Of a DNA stretch of 58,940 nt, positions 1 through 8,721 are shown piece by piece; the stretch's first letter is position 1; each line of letters opens with the position of its first letter. The notes under the pieces were generated by a model that was given only the letters and a program-made list of their open reading frames with translations, made no database searches and was not told where the DNA came from. A program made the translations under genes and the position numbers. Origin of the DNA: an uncultured Dokdonia sp. (lineage in GTDB: Bacteria > Bacteroidota > Bacteroidia > Flavobacteriales > Flavobacteriaceae); NCBI RefSeq assembly GCF_937910895.1, contig NZ_CALEMI010000076.1, positions 1 through 58,940 on the forward strand. The letters run 5' to 3'.

Positions 1-339
1 ACTACCCCAATATCCGTTCAAAGAATTATTCCAGCTTGCTCCATTATCTATAGACGTATGACCATTTACTTCTCCTGATAGAAACATTCCGTCTTTAAAC
101 AATAACGTTTGATTATAGCCTCCTTGAGAATCATAACCTCCTGGTTTAACACCAATTGTAGAAAAAGTATTAGCTCCTATGTTGTATTTTTTAATGTCAC
201 CTGTTTGATTTTGAATGTAAAAACTTCCATCAGAACCTACAGTAACAGCACGTCTATTATCAGTATTAGGCGCAATAGCAACCGACCATGTACCTCCTGA
301 ATTTGAAGAAAAGTAAACTCCCTTAAGACCGGTAAACAT
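1..339 (-). CDS. Asp-box (BNR-like) repeat protein, partial at left edge
   Basis: The minus strand is open from an ATG at 339 to the window edge, giving about 113 residues. The translation contains two Asp-box-like motifs, SSNSGGTW near residue 10 and SIDNGASW near residue 98, which mark blades of beta-propeller proteins such as sialidases and VPS10/photosystem-stability-factor-like proteins. Such proteins are normally exported, yet this frame begins directly inside a propeller blade with no signal peptide, and an in-frame stop lies at 355-357. Either a TTG at 354 or the ATG is used for a cytosolic protein, or this is the 5'-truncated remnant of a longer gene. The rest of the gene lies outside the window, so function cannot be assigned. 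Confidence 0.55.
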   Translation of the reverse strand, partial: MFTGLKGVYFSSNSGGTWSVAIAPNTDNRRAVTVGSDGSFYIQNQTGDIKKYNIGANTFSTIGVKPGGYDSQGGYNQTLLFKDGMFLSGEVNGHTSIDNGASWNNSLNGYWGS

Positions 340-402
340 TATATTCTTTAACAATCAGTTAATTACACAAAAACTAAAAAGACAGCTTCTATCTAAAAAA
401 TC

Positions 403-2232
403 TTATTCGTTTGCAGGCTTATGTTGCTCTTGAAGCTCTGTAGCTTTGCGCTCCAATTCTGCCTGGAATTCTTCCATAACAGGTTTTACGGTACTGTCTG
501 GTATATCTGCAACTCTAATATACATCAACCCGTCTACAGCATTGTTAAATTTAGGGTCTACGTTAAAAGCAACCAATCGCGCGTTTTGTTTTACGTATTT
601 TTTTATCAAAACCGGAATTCTTAATGCACCTGGCTCAATTTCATCGATAATTTTATCAAACTTTTGCATGTCTGCTTTGGTGGCATCAAAAACAAAGTCT
701 TTATCAACGTCTTTTAGTTTTACTTTGAACTCTTTTTTAGGAAAAATATATTGTGCTATATAAGGATCATAATAATGAGATTTCATAAATTCAATCATCA
801 ATGATTTTGAGAAATTTGAAAATTGATTTGAAATACTCACACCCCCTATAAGATACTTATGTTCTGGAAAACGTAATGTGGTGTGTACGATACCTTTCCA
901 TAATAAGAATAGTGGCATTGGTTTTTGTTGGTATTCTTTTATGATGAATGCACGCCCCATTTCTATACTCTGACTCATCATCGTATGTAGTTCTGGCTCA
1001 AAACGAAAGAGGTCTTGCAAATAAAAGCCATCGATTCCGTATTTTTTGAAAATTTCTGAGCCGAGTCCCATACGATAGGCACCTGCAATTTTTTGGGTAT
1101 CACTATCCCATAAAAACATGTGGTGGTAGTAGCGGTCAAATTTATCAAGATCTATAGCTTCATTGGTGCCTTCTCCTATGGCTCTAAATGTGATTTCGCG
1201 TAAGCGGCCTATTTCTTGGAGTGTATTAGGCATCTCATCTGCAGGGGCAAGAAAAACTTCGTAATTTTTAGATTGTAATAAACGACGGTCATTTTTACGC
1301 AATTGATCAATCTCTTTAAAGATTAAATCACTATTTATAGAGACGGCAATTTCTTTAGGTTCTTTGGGAACTTTAAGGGTTTGTGGAATGTTGCTTAAAC
1401 GACTTTTTGTTTCAAAAGATTTAGCAAGCATATAAGTTTTCTTACGAAGAAATTCAGTAAAACTAGGAAGATCTGTATATTCTTTTTGTGCAGTTACTTT
1501 TATAGGATTTCCTATACGTACTTTAATAGTACGGTTTCTTTGAGTGAGTAATTCACTTGGAAGTTTGGCAGTACGTAATGTACTACTTATACGTGATAAT
1601 TGATAAAACAGCCGACTATTTTTTGCGTGAAAATAGATAGGTACAATAGGAACTTCTGCCTTTTTAATCAGTTTTATAGCGGCTTCTTCCCAAGGTTTGT
1701 CAATAATGAGTTTGTCATCCTTATAGGTAGAGACTTCTCCTGCTGGGAAAATACCTAGCGGAGATCCTTCTTGAAGATGTAAAAGCGCATTTTTAAAACC
1801 CGTAATACTTGATTTTACGTCTTTTCGATCCTCAAAAGGATTTACGGGCATCACATAAGGTTTTAAAGGATCTATGCGGTGTAAAAGGAAGTTGGCTATA
1901 ATTTTAAAATCTTCACGCTGTTCAAGCATGAGTTTAAGCAATAGGATACCATCAATACCTCCTAACGGGTGGTTTGAAATCGTAATATAAGCACCAGTTT
2001 TGGGGAGTCGTTTTAGGTCTTCTTCTGGGATCTCAAATTTGATTTTAAATTCATCCAAAAGCGCATTTAAAAAATCAAGATCGTTTAAGTGTTTATTGCG
2101 ATCGTAGATTTTGTTTAAGCTGGAAATTTTAAGAGTCTTCATAAGTGACCAACCCAAGAAAGTACCGAAAAAGCCAAATTTATCAGCTTTTATAGCTTGT
2201 GCAACTTCTTTTGCGGTCACTAAACTCATCAA
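403..2232 (-). CDS. Bifunctional aminolipid acyltransferase (PlsC-OlsB fusion, OlsF-like)
   Basis: The 609-residue protein has two acyltransferase halves. The N-terminal half (about 60-290) is a lysophospholipid-acyltransferase domain with the NHPLGGID signature near residue 87 and FPAGEVST near 163. The spacing is His-X5-Asp, as in the hemolysin/OlsF branch, rather than the usual His-X4-Asp. The C-terminal half (about 320-510) resembles the OlsB/Acetyltransf_5 fold, with LREITFRAIGEG, FDRYYHHMFLWD and AGAYRMG. Family knowledge: OlsF-type fusions make ornithine or related aminolipids by N- then O-acylation; flavobacteria also make glycine-type lipids, so the amino acid substrate is uncertain. 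The gene starts 36 bp after lysC and is probably co-transcribed with it. It should act at the inner face of the cytoplasmic membrane. Confidence 0.75.
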   Translation of the reverse strand: MMSLVTAKEVAQAIKADKFGFFGTFLGWSLMKTLKISSLNKIYDRNKHLNDLDFLNALLDEFKIKFEIPEEDLKRLPKTGAYITISNHPLGGIDGILLLKLMLEQREDFKIIANFLLHRIDPLKPYVMPVNPFEDRKDVKSSITGFKNALLHLQEGSPLGIFPAGEVSTYKDDKLIIDKPWEEAAIKLIKKAEVPIVPIYFHAKNSRLFYQLSRISSTLRTAKLPSELLTQRNRTIKVRIGNPIKVTAQKEYTDLPSFTEFLRKKTYMLAKSFETKSRLSNIPQTLKVPKEPKEIAVSINSDLIFKEIDQLRKNDRRLLQSKNYEVFLAPADEMPNTLQEIGRLREITFRAIGEGTNEAIDLDKFDRYYHHMFLWDSDTQKIAGAYRMGLGSEIFKKYGIDGFYLQDLFRFEPELHTMMSQSIEMGRAFIIKEYQQKPMPLFLLWKGIVHTTLRFPEHKYLIGGVSISNQFSNFSKSLMIEFMKSHYYDPYIAQYIFPKKEFKVKLKDVDKDFVFDATKADMQKFDKIIDEIEPGALRIPVLIKKYVKQNARLVAFNVDPKFNNAVDGLMYIRVADIPDSTVKPVMEEFQAELERKATELQEQHKPANE

Positions 2233-2268
2233 TTACGTCTTTAAACTAAGGAGTCAAATATACAATAC

Positions 2269-3522
2269 TTACTCTTCTTTTAATACATACTGAGTAACTG
2301 TTCTGTTTTCTTGTTTTAAAAGCACTTTCCGACCGTGTAGAAGTGTATTCCTCTCATTTGAAGAAGCGTGTCTTACAGTAAGTAAAGTAACACCTTCATT
2401 CCATCGCACTTTATACGTTGCTTTAAGTTTTTTTACTAAGGATTCTAGCGTATTAAACTTATTTTCGATACAAACAGAGAAGCTAATAGCAGAGTTTTGC
2501 ATCATGGTTACTTTCATTTTATAGGTGTGTAATAATTTGAAAATATCACTTATGTTTTCTTCCATAATAAAACTAAAATCAATAGAAGATAATGAAAGAA
2601 GGATTTGATTTTTCTTTACGATATAACAAGCAACCATAGGATCAAGTTGTATTCCTTTTCCTATAAATGTTCCAAGATCATCAGGCGTTATAAAAGATTT
2701 TACGTAAAGAGGTATTTCTTTTCTCTGTAATGGTTGTAGTGTCTTTGGATGTATAACAGAAGCTCCGTAAAATGCCATTTCAATGGCTTCATTGTATGAA
2801 ATACGTTTTAATAATTTGGTGTTTTTGAAGACGCTAGGATCAGCATTTAAAACTCCCGGAACATCTTTCCAAATAGTCAAATTATGTGCATTTAAACAAT
2901 ACGCAAAAATAGCGCCTGTATAGTCACTTCCTTCTCTACCAAGGGTTGTTGTAAAGTTGTTTTCGTCAGAAGCAATAAAGCCTTGTGTAATAAAAAGACC
3001 GTCTTTTTGAACGGCATTTTGAATCTTCTTTTGTGTCGTTTCCCAATCTACGTGAGCGTCTCTATAGCTTGTGTCTGTTTTTATAAGTTCGCGTGCATCA
3101 AGCCATTGATTTTTGATCTTATTTTCAGAAAGAAAGGCACTTACAATTTTTGTAGAGGTGAGTTCACCATAGCAGATGACTTGGTCGTATACAAAATCAT
3201 AATTAGGTGATTTATTACGCTCAAGAAAACTTTTTAAGTTTTTAAATAGCGTATGTACGGTTTCAAAAATAGGATGCCCTTCAGGAAAGAGTATAGAGAT
3301 GATATCAAAATGATATGTATAAGATGCTTCTATAGCTTCTGAAACTTGATCTTTATTTGTAAAGTATGCGTGTATTACTTTTTCTAGTGCATTGGTTGTT
3401 TTACCCATCGCAGATATAACAATAAGCGTATTTTTAACACCTGTTTTTTGTAAGACAGTGAGTATGTTTTTTACACTTTCTGCATCTTTTACGGAAGCTC
3501 CTCCAAATTTGAATACTTGCAT
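2269..3522 (-). CDS. lysC: Aspartate kinase, monofunctional
   Basis: This enzyme phosphorylates aspartate, the first step towards lysine, methionine, threonine and diaminopimelate. The kinase domain opens with KFGGASV at residues 5-11 and carries GREGSDYTGA near residue 195, both part of the nucleotide/aspartate site. The C-terminal third (about 300-385) looks like the ACT-type regulatory region. At 417 residues there is no homoserine dehydrogenase fusion. A perfect -7 element (TATTTTTG, minus strand) lies at 3550-3557, giving a leader of about 20 nt. The next gene, the acyltransferase, follows after 36 bp, an unusual pairing for an amino acid biosynthesis gene. Confidence 0.9.
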   Translation of the reverse strand: MQVFKFGGASVKDAESVKNILTVLQKTGVKNTLIVISAMGKTTNALEKVIHAYFTNKDQVSEAIEASYTYHFDIISILFPEGHPIFETVHTLFKNLKSFLERNKSPNYDFVYDQVICYGELTSTKIVSAFLSENKIKNQWLDARELIKTDTSYRDAHVDWETTQKKIQNAVQKDGLFITQGFIASDENNFTTTLGREGSDYTGAIFAYCLNAHNLTIWKDVPGVLNADPSVFKNTKLLKRISYNEAIEMAFYGASVIHPKTLQPLQRKEIPLYVKSFITPDDLGTFIGKGIQLDPMVACYIVKKNQILLSLSSIDFSFIMEENISDIFKLLHTYKMKVTMMQNSAISFSVCIENKFNTLESLVKKLKATYKVRWNEGVTLLTVRHASSNERNTLLHGRKVLLKQENRTVTQYVLKEE

Positions 3523-3549
3523 TTTTTAGATTGTCTTTATACTATGTGG

Positions 3550-3557
3550 CAAAAATA
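3550..3557 (-). promoter_or_regulatory. -7 promoter element of lysC
   Basis: TATTTTTG on the minus strand fits the Bacteroidota TAnnTTTG -7 consensus and lies 28 bp before the lysC start codon. No clear -33 TTG was picked out. Confidence 0.6.
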
Positions 3558-3597
3558 ATTCAAAAGGTTAAATGTACTCATTCCCAGATTTTTTATT

Positions 3598-3613
3598 CGC
3601 TTTCGCGAAAGCG
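3598..3613. repeat. 16-bp palindrome CGCTTTCGCGAAAGCG, intergenic copy
   Basis: Perfect copy of the dispersed palindrome, between lysC and the acetyltransferase gene, extended by one base on each side of the core context (TTCGC...GCGTAA). Confidence 0.95.
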
Positions 3614-3664
3614 TAAAAACACATACACGCAAATTATATTTTTTGTCAAGGAAATGGGTATCCT

Positions 3665-4147
3665 TTACGATATGGAATGAATATATTTTTGTAATCTCTC
3701 TTTATTCATTTGAACAAGATGCCAATCTTTTAAGAAAAGGGCGCCACTATTCTCATAAAAAGTGATAGCATCTGTATTCCAATCTAAAACAACCCATTCC
3801 ACTCTATTCACATCCTGTGATACTGCATAACGCATTACTTGATTGTATAATGCCTTACCATATCCTTTTCCTCTATATTTTTTTGAAACAATAAGGTCTT
3901 CGAGATGTAGTGATTTGCCTTCCCAAGTAGAGAATCTATAGTAGACCAATGCCATTCCCACAATCTCCTCCTCATCTTCTGCCACAAAACAAGTAAACAA
4001 AGGGTTTGCTCCTGTTCCATAGGTGATCAATGTTTCGACTGAGATATGAACAGCATCAGGTTCGTTTTCAAAAACTGCAAGCTCAGTGATAAGAGCAAGT
4101 ACAGCTGGCATATCTTCGGCTTTTGCCTTGCGAATAGGGTGATTCAT
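3665..4147 (-). CDS. GNAT acetyltransferase, diamine/SSAT-like
   Basis: The 160-residue protein is a single GNAT domain. The N-terminus (IRKAKAEDMPAVLALITELA followed by FENEPDAV) and the C-terminal VEWVVLDWNTDAITFYENSGA match the spermidine/spermine and thialysine acetyltransferase branch. The acetyl-CoA-binding loop is RGKGYGKALY near residue 95. It should transfer acetyl groups from acetyl-CoA to a small amine in the cytoplasm; polyamine versus thialysine cannot be decided here. It is the last minus-strand gene before the fbp promoter region; a near-consensus -7 (TACTTTCG) lies just upstream. Confidence 0.8.
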   Translation of the reverse strand: MNHPIRKAKAEDMPAVLALITELAVFENEPDAVHISVETLITYGTGANPLFTCFVAEDEEEIVGMALVYYRFSTWEGKSLHLEDLIVSKKYRGKGYGKALYNQVMRYAVSQDVNRVEWVVLDWNTDAITFYENSGALFLKDWHLVQMNKERLQKYIHSIS

Positions 4148-4188
4148 AAGAAATCTGGTTTAAGTAAGCGAAAGTAAAAAATATATAT

Positions 4189-4352
4189 AGAAGTCATCTG
4201 GACTTTTTATGATTCCCTACAAAATGACCATTTTGCGTTCATATTTTGTCTTTTTTATCACTATGTAGCGATGCTACATAGTTCAAAAAAGCTTTCATCT
4301 GAGAAAAAAAGCCTCTTTTTTCGCTTGAATAAAAAAAGTCTAGATGACTTCT
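4189..4352. repeat. 164-bp nested inverted-repeat element
   Basis: A 20-bp arm at 4189-4208 pairs with 4333-4352, with a single G-T mismatch. At the exact centre sits a second perfect hairpin, ACTATGTAGC (4260-4269) and GCTACATAGT (4273-4282), with a 3-base loop. Both inverted repeats share the same midpoint near 4271, so the whole segment behaves as one unit. The size and terminal inverted repeats fit a MITE-like element or a large cruciform; no coding sequence is visible inside. It lies between the divergent acetyltransferase and fbp genes, 48 bp before the fbp -7 element. Confidence 0.7.
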
Positions 4353-4399
4353 TAGATAAAAGAATACGAAATCGTTGTAGTTATGGTGTTTTTTTTGAA

Positions 4400-4407
4400 T
4401 ATTTTTG
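4400..4407 (+). promoter_or_regulatory. -7 promoter element of fbp
   Basis: TATTTTTG fits TAnnTTTG and lies 24 bp before the fbp ATG. A TTG at 4375-4377, 22 bp upstream, is a possible -33 element. Confidence 0.6.
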
Positions 4408-4431
4408 CAAAAAATAACCTACACATACCAA

Positions 4432-5439
4432 ATGGCTCGTAAAAATCAAACCCTAGGAGAGTTTATTATTGAAAATCAATCGGAATTTAAATACTCTTCA
4501 GGTGAATTATCTCGATTGATTAATGCAATTCGATTGGCTGCAAAAGTGGTAAATCATCAAGTCAATAAAGCAGGGCTTGTTGATATTTTAGGAGGAGCAG
4601 GAGATACAAATATACAAGGAGAAGATCAGCAAAAGCTTGATGTTATCGCAAATGATGCCTTTATTAAAACACTTATAAATAGAGAAATAGTTTGCGGGAT
4701 TGGTAGTGAAGAAAATGATGATTTTATAACCGTAGAAGGTCATAATGACGATCATCAAAATAAGTATGTAATTCTTATGGATCCACTAGATGGTTCTTCA
4801 AATATTGATGTAAATGTTTCTGTAGGAACTATTTTTTCTATTTATAGAAGAATCACACCTTCGGGGACTCCCGTGACCATAGAAGATTTTTTACAACCAG
4901 GGCGTAATCAGGTGGCTGCCGGATATATCATATATGGTACGAGTACCATGTTAGTCTATACCACAGGTCATGGGGTTAATGGATTTACATTAAATCCAGC
5001 TATAGGTACCTTTTATCTATCACATCCTAATATGATGTTTCCTGAAGAAGGAACTATTTATTCTGTGAATGAAGGAAATTATACCCATTTTCCACAAGGG
5101 GTGAAAAATTATATTAAATATTGTCAGGAAGAATCAGAAAATCGTCCTTATACATCTAGATATATTGGCTCTTTGGTTTCAGATATACATCGTAATATGA
5201 TTAAAGGGGGTATTTATATGTATCCTAAAAGCTCTGTAAATTCAAATGGAAAACTTAGATTACTTTATGAATGCAATCCTATGGCATTTATCACAGAGCA
5301 AGCAGGTGGAAAAGCAAGTGATGGCTACACTCCTATATTAGACCTCCAACCTACAGAATTACATCAAAGAGCTCCTTTCTTTTGCGGAAGCAAAAAAATG
5401 GTAGAAAAAGCAGAAGACTTTATGGCTAAGTCATTATAA
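4432..5439 (+). CDS. fbp: Fructose-1,6-bisphosphatase class I
   Basis: This enzyme removes the 1-phosphate of fructose-1,6-bisphosphate in gluconeogenesis. The ATG at 4432 gives 335 residues, the usual family length; an in-frame TTG at 4405 overlaps the -7 element and is not a credible start. Metal and substrate motifs are visible: GIGSEEND (about 89-96), [20 protein letters not shown] (about 117-136) and, near the C-terminus, [17 protein letters not shown]. It is transcribed alone from the TATTTTTG promoter at 4400. A separate promoter for the GTPase operon begins 35 bp after its stop. Confidence 0.95.
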   Translation: MARKNQTLGEFIIENQSEFKYSSGELSRLINAIRLAAKVVNHQVNKAGLVDILGGAGDTNIQGEDQQKLDVIANDAFIKTLINREIVCGIGSEENDDFITVEGHNDDHQNKYVILMDPLDGSSNIDVNVSVGTIFSIYRRITPSGTPVTIEDFLQPGRNQVAAGYIIYGTSTMLVYTTGHGVNGFTLNPAIGTFYLSHPNMMFPEEGTIYSVNEGNYTHFPQGVKNYIKYCQEESENRPYTSRYIGSLVSDIHRNMIKGGIYMYPKSSVNSNGKLRLLYECNPMAFITEQAGGKASDGYTPILDLQPTELHQRAPFFCGSKKMVEKAEDFMAKSL

Positions 5440-5473
5440 TAGGGATATATGTAAGTAGTATCTTCATTTTTTA

Positions 5474-5481
5474 TATATTTG
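5474..5481 (+). promoter_or_regulatory. -7 promoter element of the GTPase operon
   Basis: TATATTTG fits TAnnTTTG and lies 15 bp before the ATG at 5497. Because an alternative TTG start at 5479 would overlap it, this element supports the ATG start. Confidence 0.6.
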
Positions 5482-5496
5482 ATTTGCTGTAACGTA

Positions 5497-5862
5497 ATGA
5501 ATCCCTCTTGTATGTCTAAAGGAAGTAAAGAACAGAGTAATCAAAGTCAATTAGAATCAAATTCAAAGATAGATGCGATTAAGCAACTTATTTTTGGAGA
5601 AAATATGGCTGAATACAGCCTTGAGTTTGAAACCCTTAAAAAAGATCTTGCAAACAGGCGTCAGGAATTATCAGATTATATTGATGATACCCGAAAGGAA
5701 CTCATGACCGCTATTGATAATCTAAGTACAGATGTTAATATTCGTATATCAGACTTAGAAGAGTCATTAAATGATAAGGCAACATCTCTAGATGAGAAAA
5801 AAGTAGACAGATCACAATTAGGCAATTTACTTATAAAGTTAGGTGAGAGTATAAAATCTTAA
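5497..5862 (+). CDS. Coiled-coil protein, first gene of Ras-like GTPase operon
   Basis: From the ATG at 5497 this gives a hydrophilic 121-residue protein with no membrane segment or signal peptide. The central part (about 35-105), from MAEYSLEFETLKKDLANR to LDEKKVDRSQL, has heptad-like spacing and charge pattern of a coiled coil. The family is not recognised. It sits 22 bp before the OmpA-less adaptor gene and is the first gene after the promoter at 5474, so it probably works with the GTPase and kinase encoded downstream, perhaps as a small adaptor. An internal ATG at 5605 (MAEYSL) is another possible start. Confidence 0.7.
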   Translation: MNPSCMSKGSKEQSNQSQLESNSKIDAIKQLIFGENMAEYSLEFETLKKDLANRRQELSDYIDDTRKELMTAIDNLSTDVNIRISDLEESLNDKATSLDEKKVDRSQLGNLLIKLGESIKS

Positions 5863-5884
5863 TAGTCCTATTATAATCCCTGTC

Positions 5885-6682
5885 ATGGACTCAAAGGAAA
5901 GACTTGAGATTTTAAAAGAAATCTTACTTACAGAAGAGCGTGAGTTTGATAAAAATCTTGTGATTAAAATCCAGAAATTAGAATCACAACAAGAACACCT
6001 TTCTGATAGAGTGACTCCAATTCTTGATGAACGTATGGACGACTTTGTCCAGAAAATGCCTAAAACATTAGGACCTGTAATTACAGAAACGTTAAAAGCA
6101 GAGATTAAAAAATCACAAGATGCCGTAGCTGAGGCATTATATCCTGTAATGGGTAAAATGATAAAAAAGTATGTTCAAGCGGAGATTAAAAAACTCAATG
6201 AAGATATTAATAAAAGACTTAATAAAACATTTTCGTTTAAGAACTGGTTTTCAGGAAAGGATCAAAATATTGATGCAGCAGCATTAATGTATGAGCAATA
6301 TAAAGCAAGAATTGAGCAAATTATGGTCATTGAAAAAGGATCAGGATTGCTTAAGGCAAATTATGCAAAGAGGCCAACTTTGGATGAAGATATGGTAGCA
6401 GGAATGTTAACAGCCATCAAAAGTTTTGTAGAAGATGCATACAATAATGGAGAAATGGAATTAGAGAGGATAGATTATGAATTGTTTACAATTCATCTTC
6501 AAAACTTTTCAAATTATTATATTGCAGTTGTTATCACAGGTATTTATGATGATGACTATAAAGACAGACTAGAAGATGTGCTTTTGGATTTTGCACAATT
6601 TGTTGTTAATAGGAGCGATTTAGAAAATTCAGAAACTTTTACCAAAAAATTAAAATCATATTTTACAGATGAGCGTATCTAA
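5885..6682 (+). CDS. Adaptor resembling the cytoplasmic part of GTPase-linked OmpA-family proteins
   Basis: The 265-residue protein has an N-terminal helical region (1-115) with EILLTEE, and ALYPVMGKMIKKYVQAEIKKLNEDINKRL in pieces near 83-115. This is followed by EQIMVIEKGSGLLKANYA (about 144-161) and DMVAGMLTAIKSFVEDAY (about 168-185). The same order, I recall, is found N-terminal to OmpA domains in certain proteobacterial and cyanobacterial proteins; here no OmpA domain, signal peptide or membrane segment is present. The second half (about 140-235) has the strand-helix pattern of a roadblock/longin-like fold, which typically partners small GTPases; that is inference. It overlaps the GTPase gene by 14 nt, indicating translational coupling. 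Confidence 0.65.
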   Translation: MDSKERLEILKEILLTEEREFDKNLVIKIQKLESQQEHLSDRVTPILDERMDDFVQKMPKTLGPVITETLKAEIKKSQDAVAEALYPVMGKMIKKYVQAEIKKLNEDINKRLNKTFSFKNWFSGKDQNIDAAALMYEQYKARIEQIMVIEKGSGLLKANYAKRPTLDEDMVAGMLTAIKSFVEDAYNNGEMELERIDYELFTIHLQNFSNYYIAVVITGIYDDDYKDRLEDVLLDFAQFVVNRSDLENSETFTKKLKSYFTDERI

Positions 6683-7163
6683 AAAAATTGTGTTATTAGG
6701 GCATTTTGGGGTAGGAAAGTCTTCACTTCTTAGACGTTTTGTTGAAAATACCTTTTCAGAAAACTATACCGTTACGATAGGTGTTCATATCATGAAAAAA
6801 GAAGTGCATTTAGAAAAAGACAATATTACGTTAGTGATATGGGATGTAGAGGGAACAGATGATTTTACAAAATACAGGTCCTCTTATCTTATGGGTGCTT
6901 CGAGTTTTATATATGTTTTTGATGCTTCTAGACCTATTACCTACGGAGATATAAAATATAACTTAGAACACCTAAAAGAAAAATATCCACACGTTTCTGC
7001 GCACATTATCGGCAATAAAGTGGATTTGGTCGATCCTGACGTTCTTTTGAACGATTTAAAAGCACAAGACATTCAGCATTCTTATCTTTCCAGTGCCAAG
7101 ACTGGAGAAAATGTTGAATTGCTGTTTAAAAACGTAGCAGCACAATTACTTGAGAATGCTTAA
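6669..7163 (+). CDS. Small Ras-like GTPase
   Basis: The 164-residue protein is a complete G domain: P-loop GHFGVGKSS (11-19), switch I threonines in YTVTIGVH (33-40), G3 WDVEGTDDF (58-66), G4 NKVD (116-119) and G5 SAK (142-144). It groups by appearance with Rab/Ras-like proteins, not Era/Obg-type bacterial GTPases. In G3 the usual DTAGQ is DVEGT, so the catalytic glutamine of Ras is Thr63; hydrolysis may be slow or need a partner. No prenylation motif is present. It overlaps the upstream adaptor gene by 14 nt and the downstream kinase gene by 8 nt, so the three proteins are made together and likely act in one pathway. Confidence 0.9.
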   Translation: MSVSKKIVLLGHFGVGKSSLLRRFVENTFSENYTVTIGVHIMKKEVHLEKDNITLVIWDVEGTDDFTKYRSSYLMGASSFIYVFDASRPITYGDIKYNLEHLKEKYPHVSAHIIGNKVDLVDPDVLLNDLKAQDIQHSYLSSAKTGENVELLFKNVAAQLLENA

Positions 7164-8715
7164 TAAGCTTAGACAAGAATTTTTAGAGAATACGACTCAA
7201 TTACTTATCGTAAATAATACAAATCAGGTTTTAGACACAGATGACTCCTTGTTTTCTATAAAAAAAGGATCTGATATTACCGACTTTCACCCCTTCTTTC
7301 ATGTCATTTCCTCCCTTTTTGAGGACGATAGGAAACAACAAAAATTCTATTGTGTCCAAATGGAGATAAAAGGGAAGACATGTTTTTTTGATATTCGATC
7401 ACAGGTTGATTTTGAAAAAAAACAAGTGGTGTTGTTTATAGAAGATCTTACAGATCATTATAAAACGCTACATCAAATAAAACAAGTACGTAACGAGTCT
7501 ATCATCAACTTTAATATTACACAGGAATTAAACCACCAATTAAACGTAGAAAGAGGTTTTAAAAATAAATTTTTAGCAAATGTAAGCCATGAGATTAGAA
7601 CACCCCTCAATAGTATCTTGGGTTTTCTAAGTGTACTTGAAAATACAAGTTTAGACAGAGAGCAGTTAGATATCATAGGAATCATTAAAGATTCTTCAAA
7701 AAATCTTGTCGCCATCGTAGATGATCTGTTAGATATCTCAAAAATTGAAGCAGGACATTTAGAAATTAAAAATAAGCGGTTTGATTTTAAAAAATTTACA
7801 AAGTCACTTGTAAAAACGTACGATTTACAAGCCAACGAGAAAAGATTACAATTTGTTACAGATATCGGAACTAACATTCCAAAATTTCTTATTGGAGATC
7901 AACTTCGGCTTAATCAGATTTTGATTAATTTGCTTGAAAATGCCCTAAAATATACTCATCAAGGCACTGTAACATTACGTATATCTACTACCTCTCGTAA
8001 TATGCGTCGTATTCCAGTAACTTTTGAAATTATAGATACAGGAATAGGAATCCCCAAAGAGTATCTCACAACCATTTTTGAAAGTTTCACACAATTAGAA
8101 AAACGTGGTTTATTTGGTGGTTCTGGATTAGGTCTTAGTATCGTAAAGCAACTCACTCAACTCATGGATAGTAATCTTGAAGTGAGTAGCAAAGAAAATG
8201 AGGGTTCTACGTTTAAATTCACAATTTCTCTGGGCGTTTCTCATGATCAAAAAGAAGAGAAAGAGACACCTGTTATAAGAAACTCAGAGAAAAGAAGCGG
8301 AGGGAGTAAAAAGAAAAAGTACCGCATCCTTCTTGGAGAAGATATAGAAGTGAATCAGCTTCTTATGATGCGACTATTTGCAGACGAAGGAACCTATAGT
8401 TTAGATATTGCCAAAAACGGAGAACAAGTCGTACTCTTTCTTGAAAAATACCAATATGATCTTGTGTTGATGGATCTCTCTATGCCTGTTATGGACGGTT
8501 ATGATGCAGCTATGCGAATACGAAATCATACCGATAAAAAAATAAAGAAAATTCCTATTGTTGCTTTGACAGCAAGAACAACAGAAGAAGAAAGAGACGA
8601 AGCAAAGGAATGCGGCATGAATGCCTACTTAACAAAACCAATTAATTCTGATCTATTGTTTAAAACAATAGATCGACTATTGCATCGATATAAGCCAAAA
8701 AAAGAGAAGAATTAA
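7156..8715 (+). CDS. Hybrid sensor histidine kinase with C-terminal receiver
   Basis: The ATG at 7156 gives 519 residues. There is a short N-terminal PAS-like region (about 10-105) with no transmembrane segment. Next come a HisKA domain with NVSHEIRTPLNS (phospho-His about 146) and an HATPase_c domain with NLLENALKYT, IDTGIGIP and GGSGLGLSI. A receiver with YDLVLMDLSMPVMDG (phospho-Asp about 440) ends the protein. It should autophosphorylate and pass phosphate to its own receiver; no Hpt protein or output regulator is encoded nearby. Being cytosolic and translationally coupled to a Ras-like GTPase, it probably takes its input from the GTPase/adaptor rather than from a periplasmic ligand. This last step is inference. 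Confidence 0.9.
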   Translation: MLNKLRQEFLENTTQLLIVNNTNQVLDTDDSLFSIKKGSDITDFHPFFHVISSLFEDDRKQQKFYCVQMEIKGKTCFFDIRSQVDFEKKQVVLFIEDLTDHYKTLHQIKQVRNESIINFNITQELNHQLNVERGFKNKFLANVSHEIRTPLNSILGFLSVLENTSLDREQLDIIGIIKDSSKNLVAIVDDLLDISKIEAGHLEIKNKRFDFKKFTKSLVKTYDLQANEKRLQFVTDIGTNIPKFLIGDQLRLNQILINLLENALKYTHQGTVTLRISTTSRNMRRIPVTFEIIDTGIGIPKEYLTTIFESFTQLEKRGLFGGSGLGLSIVKQLTQLMDSNLEVSSKENEGSTFKFTISLGVSHDQKEEKETPVIRNSEKRSGGSKKKKYRILLGEDIEVNQLLMMRLFADEGTYSLDIAKNGEQVVLFLEKYQYDLVLMDLSMPVMDGYDAAMRIRNHTDKKIKKIPIVALTARTTEEERDEAKECGMNAYLTKPINSDLLFKTIDRLLHRYKPKKEKN

Positions 8716-8721
8716 AACCAT

